Assembly (NCBI GenBank): GCA_021790055.1 | Contig: JAJYIL010000152.1 | Coordinates: 1-7,193 of the forward strand | Source: Bacteroidota bacterium | GTDB lineage: Bacteria; Bacteroidota; Ignavibacteria; Ignavibacteriales; Ignavibacteriaceae | DNA length: 7,193 nt | Reading direction: 5' to 3' | In this document: in pieces, positions 5,140 to 7,193 of the stretch | Layout of the letters: each line of letters begins with the position of its first letter | Position numbering within the stretch: the first letter of the stretch is position 1 | Notes under the pieces: model-generated | The model's database searches: none | What the model was told of the DNA's origin: nothing | Seen by the model: only the letters and a program-made list of their open reading frames with translations | Translations under genes and position numbers: made by a program

Positions 5140-5565
5140 TTAGTTCCTTAAGTTCCTTCCTCTTTTTCTTAATATATTTAGAACCTTTCTAAACAGGAAC
5201 TTCTCTACGCTCAATAAAACAAGCGCAAGCGATGTAAAAAAAGCAACAAAATTTCTGCTTAATGTTTCTTCCTTCAATAAGAAAAGAATTATAATAGTCG
5301 CTATAAACAGCACAATTATATTCTTGGCAACATTTATCAGCTCATAGCTTATATTCCTCGACCTGAATTCAAGATACAATCCTGTAGACTTGGTTGCAAA
5401 GAACCACACTATAAGCAACGACAACAATAATAACTGTGCATTTGTACTATACAGCAAATTAAATGACGCTACTGTCATTGTTGCCGCAATTAAATACGCA
5501 CAAATTATTATTATAATATCTGTTGTTATTCTAAAAAAATAAAGAGATGTTCTGTATATATGCAT
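5140..5565 (-). CDS. Membrane N-terminal part of the split sugar phosphotransferase
   Basis: These 141 residues form the membrane domain of the same WcaJ-like gene. About four hydrophobic segments lie at residues ~8-33, 42-60, 80-100 and 107-125, ending in the basic cytoplasmic linker LRKRGRNLRN. The TAA at 5142-5140 is codon 142 of a single frame of 467 codons (5565-4165); the next codons in the same frame read LIIGAGEVG, exactly where the nucleotide-binding domain of the family begins. One base change would restore a full-length enzyme of normal size (~466 residues). By itself this fragment has no catalytic residues. A 31-base palindrome lies 33-63 bases upstream. No strong Shine-Dalgarno is visible at the start. 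Confidence 0.82.
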   Translation of the reverse strand: MHIYRTSLYFFRITTDIIIIICAYLIAATMTVASFNLLYSTNAQLLLLSLLIVWFFATKSTGLYLEFRSRNISYELINVAKNIIVLFIATIIILFLLKEETLSRNFVAFFTSLALVLLSVEKFLFRKVLNILRKRGRNLRN

Positions 5566-5597
5566 CTAAAAGCTTATTACCCCATGCTTGTAAATAA

Positions 5598-5628
5598 AAA
5601 TTGTTTTCATTTCATAATTAAACAATTT
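5598..5628. promoter_or_regulatory. Inverted repeat upstream of the sugar transferase gene
   Basis: AAATTGTTT (5598-5606) and AAACAATTT (5620-5628) are exact complements around a 13-base centre, 33-63 bases before the start at 5565. Position and symmetry suggest an operator or a 5' UTR hairpin. No regulator gene is in view. Confidence 0.5.
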
Positions 5629-5648
5629 GAATTAACAGTCGTATGTAA

Positions 5649-5899
5649 TTGAATATTAATTCTGGATTTTCGCCAGCCCGTCCTCCGGCTGAAATGACGA
5701 ATAAAAAAACATTCCTCATTCTGTCGCGCCATATTCCGAATTCTTTCGGGAGAAGCCGGTTCTTCAATCCAATCCGTGATAATCAGTGTAATCTGTGTCT
5801 GAATGTGTGTGACCTCTGTCCTCTAACCTCCCCTTTGCCCTATACGCTATGCAATTTGTCAATCTTCAATCGCCAATCCTAAATCCTGAAGTCGTCATT
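5649..5899. repeat. Composite repeat block 3
   Basis: The order is: a GAATATTAATTCTGGATTTT leader; hairpin copy 3 (5674-5691); the A-run module (5695-5720); the 42-base hairpin module (5721-5762); an AATCCGTG-type module (5771-5801); ACCTCTGTCCTCTAACC and CCCTTTGCCCTATACGC words (5811-5851); and heptads at 5857-5899. The final heptads encode the end of the cupin gene. The order matches blocks 1 and 2, minus the octad arrays. Confidence 0.8.
5674..5691. repeat. Dispersed hairpin element, copy 3
   Basis: Arms CAGCC and GGCTG surround the loop CGTCCTCC, followed by AAAT. Relative to copy 1 (CTGCC/GGCAG) both members of the second base pair have changed, so pairing is kept. Confidence 0.75.
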
Positions 5900-6244
5900 C
5901 CAAGTCTTTTCTTCCAAATTAAAATATATCAATTCCGTACTCTGTAATATTTCTAAAGAGTGGTATTGTTTTGGGGAAATAACAAAAGTATCGCCTGATG
6001 CTGCCCTTGTGCTTTCATTATTTTCAATTAAAAGTAATTCACCTGATATTACATAAAAAATCTCATATATACTTTCATGAAAATGCTTCTCTATTTTATC
6101 CCCTTTAATAAATTTTACTTTTGCAAGCTGTAATAAATTTGGTACAACTCCCTTTTTCAGAATAATCTCTTTAACCGTATCAACTTTATGATTAACTTTT
6201 CCCTTTAATAATTCATCACCTCTAATAAATTTTATCCCGCTCAT
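5879..6244 (-). CDS. Single-domain cupin protein
   Basis: This 121-residue protein is a small cupin. Motif 1 is textbook: G48-D-K-I-E-K-H54-F-H56, then E61 and G68 in EIFYVISG, giving the two His and one Glu that bind a metal. Motif 2 is G84-D-T-F-V-I-S-P91-K-Q-Y-H95, the third histidine ligand, with Glu in place of the usual Asn. The substrate cannot be told from the sequence. Cupins of this size occur beside polysaccharide genes as isomerase-like or sensing proteins, but that link here is only proximity. The last six residues (D-D-F-R-I region) and TAG are encoded by intergenic heptad repeat DNA, so the original C-terminus may have been replaced. The Shine-Dalgarno is weak. Confidence 0.86.
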   Translation of the reverse strand: MSGIKFIRGDELLKGKVNHKVDTVKEIILKKGVVPNLLQLAKVKFIKGDKIEKHFHESIYEIFYVISGELLLIENNESTRAASGDTFVISPKQYHSLEILQSTELIYFNLEEKTWNDDFRI

Positions 6245-6394
6245 AAAATAATATCATGTTCATTATTAAACTAAATCACTGCCTCTATTAAATATAAGAG
6301 ATCAGATGTCAAAAGTCAGAGATCAATTTTTATTAAAAATGAATTTTGATCATTAATCATTAGAGTGAATTTATTTTGAACCATAAATCAGATA

Positions 6395-6622
6395 TCAGAA
6401 GTCGGAATTTTTGATTATAAAAGGAGTGGGATTATTAATCATTGCCCCTAGCATCCTGCCTACTTCTCTATTTTCATTTACTAGAGCTGTATGTTTCTCA
6501 TTACCTATATAACCACAGTCTTTCGCAAAATCCAAAGATGAATCCGTTTCACTATTTTCTCCGTCGCAGTCAGTCAATTTATTTACAAAATGTGCTTCGT
6601 ACCTTCGCTTTGCCCATGCTTC
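6395..6622 (-). pseudogene. Four helix bundle (S23-type) protein, C-terminal half of an interrupted gene
   Basis: The frame from 6622 reads EAWAKRRYEAHFVNKLTDCD, GENSETDSSLDFAKDCGYI, then the last helix with NREVGRMLGAMI and PTPFIIKNSDF. This is the second half of the four helix bundle family known from 23S rRNA intervening sequences and from stand-alone genes; such small pentameric proteins have no settled function. There is no ATG in this half; a TTG at 6577 could start a 60-residue fragment. The missing first half is at 6900-7070, on the same strand, and the GIY-YIG cassette lies between. The two halves add up to about 128 residues, the normal family length. The final residues and stop run into TCTGATATC-type repeat words. 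Confidence 0.78.
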
Positions 6623-6623
6623 T

Positions 6624-6887
6624 TTACCCCGTCAAATAAGATTTGAGCCGATTTTTCAAAAACATTTTTCCATAAAAAGTTTTCAGATATTTTTCTCTAT
6701 GAAGAGCATCTTTTTGACTTAAACATGCTTCAAAATAAATCAATCTAAAGGGTATTCTGTTTTTAGTTGACTCCACAAGTCCTTGATTGTGCTGCTCAAA
6801 TCTTAGCTTTATATTTTTTGTATACCCTGTATAGAAATCATTATCTTCTAAGCTTTGCAATACATATGTATAATAATATTCTTCCAT
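6624..6887 (-). CDS. Stand-alone GIY-YIG nuclease (YhbQ/UvrC-N type)
   Basis: This 87-residue protein is a complete minimal GIY-YIG domain, a metal-dependent DNA nuclease fold. The GIY segment is T7-Y8-V9 in YYTYVLQS and the YIG segment is Y19-T20-G21 in FYTGYT. R29 in KLRFEQHN, E65 in HREKYLK and N79 in FLKNRL fill the other active-site places. No DNA-binding extension is present, as in other stand-alone members of this group. It lies between the halves of a four helix bundle gene in the same orientation. Its last codons (YLTG, TAA) are part of one 13-bp terminal inverted repeat. It could be a mobile-intron-like or homing-type nuclease moving its own gene; a housekeeping repair role is unlikely given the position. 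Confidence 0.9.
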   Translation of the reverse strand: MEEYYYTYVLQSLEDNDFYTGYTKNIKLRFEQHNQGLVESTKNRIPFRLIYFEACLSQKDALHREKYLKTFYGKMFLKNRLKSYLTG

Positions 6888-6913
6888 AAAAATATAAAGC
6901 TATTTGACTGGGT
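6626..6913 (-). mobile_element. 288-bp inverted-repeat cassette carrying only a GIY-YIG gene
   Basis: ACCCCGTCAAATA at 6626-6638 and TATTTGACTGGGT at 6901-6913 are inverted copies matching at 12 of 13 positions. They lie at the two points where four helix bundle coding sequence stops and resumes: after codon 52 (S-V-C-L-N-F) and before E-A-W-A-K-R-R-Y. Between them is essentially only the GIY-YIG gene. The exact borders are uncertain by a few bases, and I see no clear target duplication. The element type is inferred; no transposase is present. Confidence 0.62.
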
Positions 6914-7070
6914 GAAAATTCAAACATACTGAACGGGAAGATCTTCTTATCTGATCGGTCAAAGAATAACGTTCTTCTTTAGGGAATGCTTTAGATATTT
7001 CATAGATTTCCATTGCCAAGCTATATGCTTTCTTGTAGACTTCAAGGTCCTTAGCAGAATTTATTTGCAT
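6900..7070 (-). pseudogene. Four helix bundle (S23-type) protein, N-terminal half of an interrupted gene
   Basis: ATG 7070 opens a 56-residue frame: MQINSAKDLEVYKKAYSLA, MEIYEISKAFPKEERYSLTD, QIRRSSRSVCLNF, then HPVK and TAG. The first 52 residues are the opening helices of the four helix bundle family, where R-R-S-S-R-S-V-C is normally followed by a short A/I-A-E-A-W-x-K-R-R-Y segment. That continuation is found at 6622, beyond the cassette. The last four residues come from the cassette's inverted repeat. GGGAG precedes the ATG very closely. The gene was probably functional before the insertion; alone, this half lacks two helices. Confidence 0.78.
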
Positions 7071-7089
7071 ATCTCCCAACCTTTCTAAT

Positions 7090-7193
7090 TTTGACCTCCG
7101 ATCTCCGTTTTTCTGATCTCTGATCTCCGTCCTCCGATCTCTGACTTTCCGGCCTCTGTCTTTTGATCTCTGAAATTGATCTCTGACTTACCG
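7090..7193. repeat. Heptad-rich array, TCTGATC type
   Basis: Five in-phase 7-mers at 7112-7146 (TCTGATC twice, TCCGTCC, TCCGATC, TCTGACT) sit inside a longer run of related words from 7093 to the right edge. The period is again 7. No frame here resembles a protein. Confidence 0.75.

Noticed and set aside
5649..5882. Plus-strand open frame of 77 codons
   Set aside because: It lies wholly within composite repeat block 3.
6321..6351. Possible terminator: GATCA/TGATC outer arms and ATTTTT/AAAAAT inner arms
   Set aside because: The inner and outer stems are separated by a 6-base bulge on one side and it is almost all A/T, so it is too weak to call.
6442..6639. Plus-strand open frame of 65 codons
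   Set aside because: It is antisense to the C-terminal half of the four helix bundle gene.
1..7193. CRISPR array
   Set aside because: The repeats are contiguous 7- and 8-mers with no regular unique spacers, and no cas gene is present.
1..7193. tRNA or rRNA genes
   Set aside because: No cloverleaf with a GGTTCGA-type T-arm and CCA end was seen on either strand, and nothing resembles rRNA, although S23-type proteins can occur in 23S intervening sequences.

Overview
The window is AT-rich bacterial accessory DNA in which every supportable gene lies on the minus strand. The gene families fit an uncultured member of the Bacteroidota/Ignavibacteriota (FCB) side of the tree: a Wzi-like outer-membrane protein start, an undecaprenyl-phosphate sugar transferase, a cupin, an S23-type four helix bundle protein, a stand-alone GIY-YIG nuclease and several toxin-antitoxin pairs. 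That placement is an inference from gene content and is not decisive.

Layout from left to right. 1-349 is the 5' end of a secreted Wzi-like protein gene that runs off the left edge and carries tandem 7-bp repeats inside its reading frame. 607-1087 is a first hicBA pair, with a perfect 10+10 bp palindrome upstream. 1516-1919 holds the remains of a toxin-like gene joined to a start-less DUF2283 gene. 2311-2765 is a DUF4258/DUF2283 pair, and 2965-3437 is a second, unrelated hicBA pair. 4165-5565 is one polyprenyl-phosphate sugar transferase gene cut in two by a single in-frame TAA. 5879-6244 is a cupin. 6395-7070 is a four helix bundle gene split by a small cassette that encodes only a GIY-YIG nuclease and is bounded by 13-bp inverted repeats.

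The spaces between genes are not random sequence. They are short tandem arrays of degenerate 7-mers and 8-mers, together with dispersed hairpins and modules that recur in the same order at several places. The arrays reach into gene 3' ends, where they supply stop codons and last residues, and in the leftmost gene they lie within the coding frame.

Functionally there are two themes. One is envelope polysaccharide: the Wzi-like protein, the sugar transferase and perhaps the cupin. The other is small selfish or stabilising modules: two HicBA systems, one decayed and one intact toxin-like/DUF2283 pair, and the GIY-YIG cassette. Broken genes are frequent, which together with the repeat load suggests a region under weak selection and active rearrangement.
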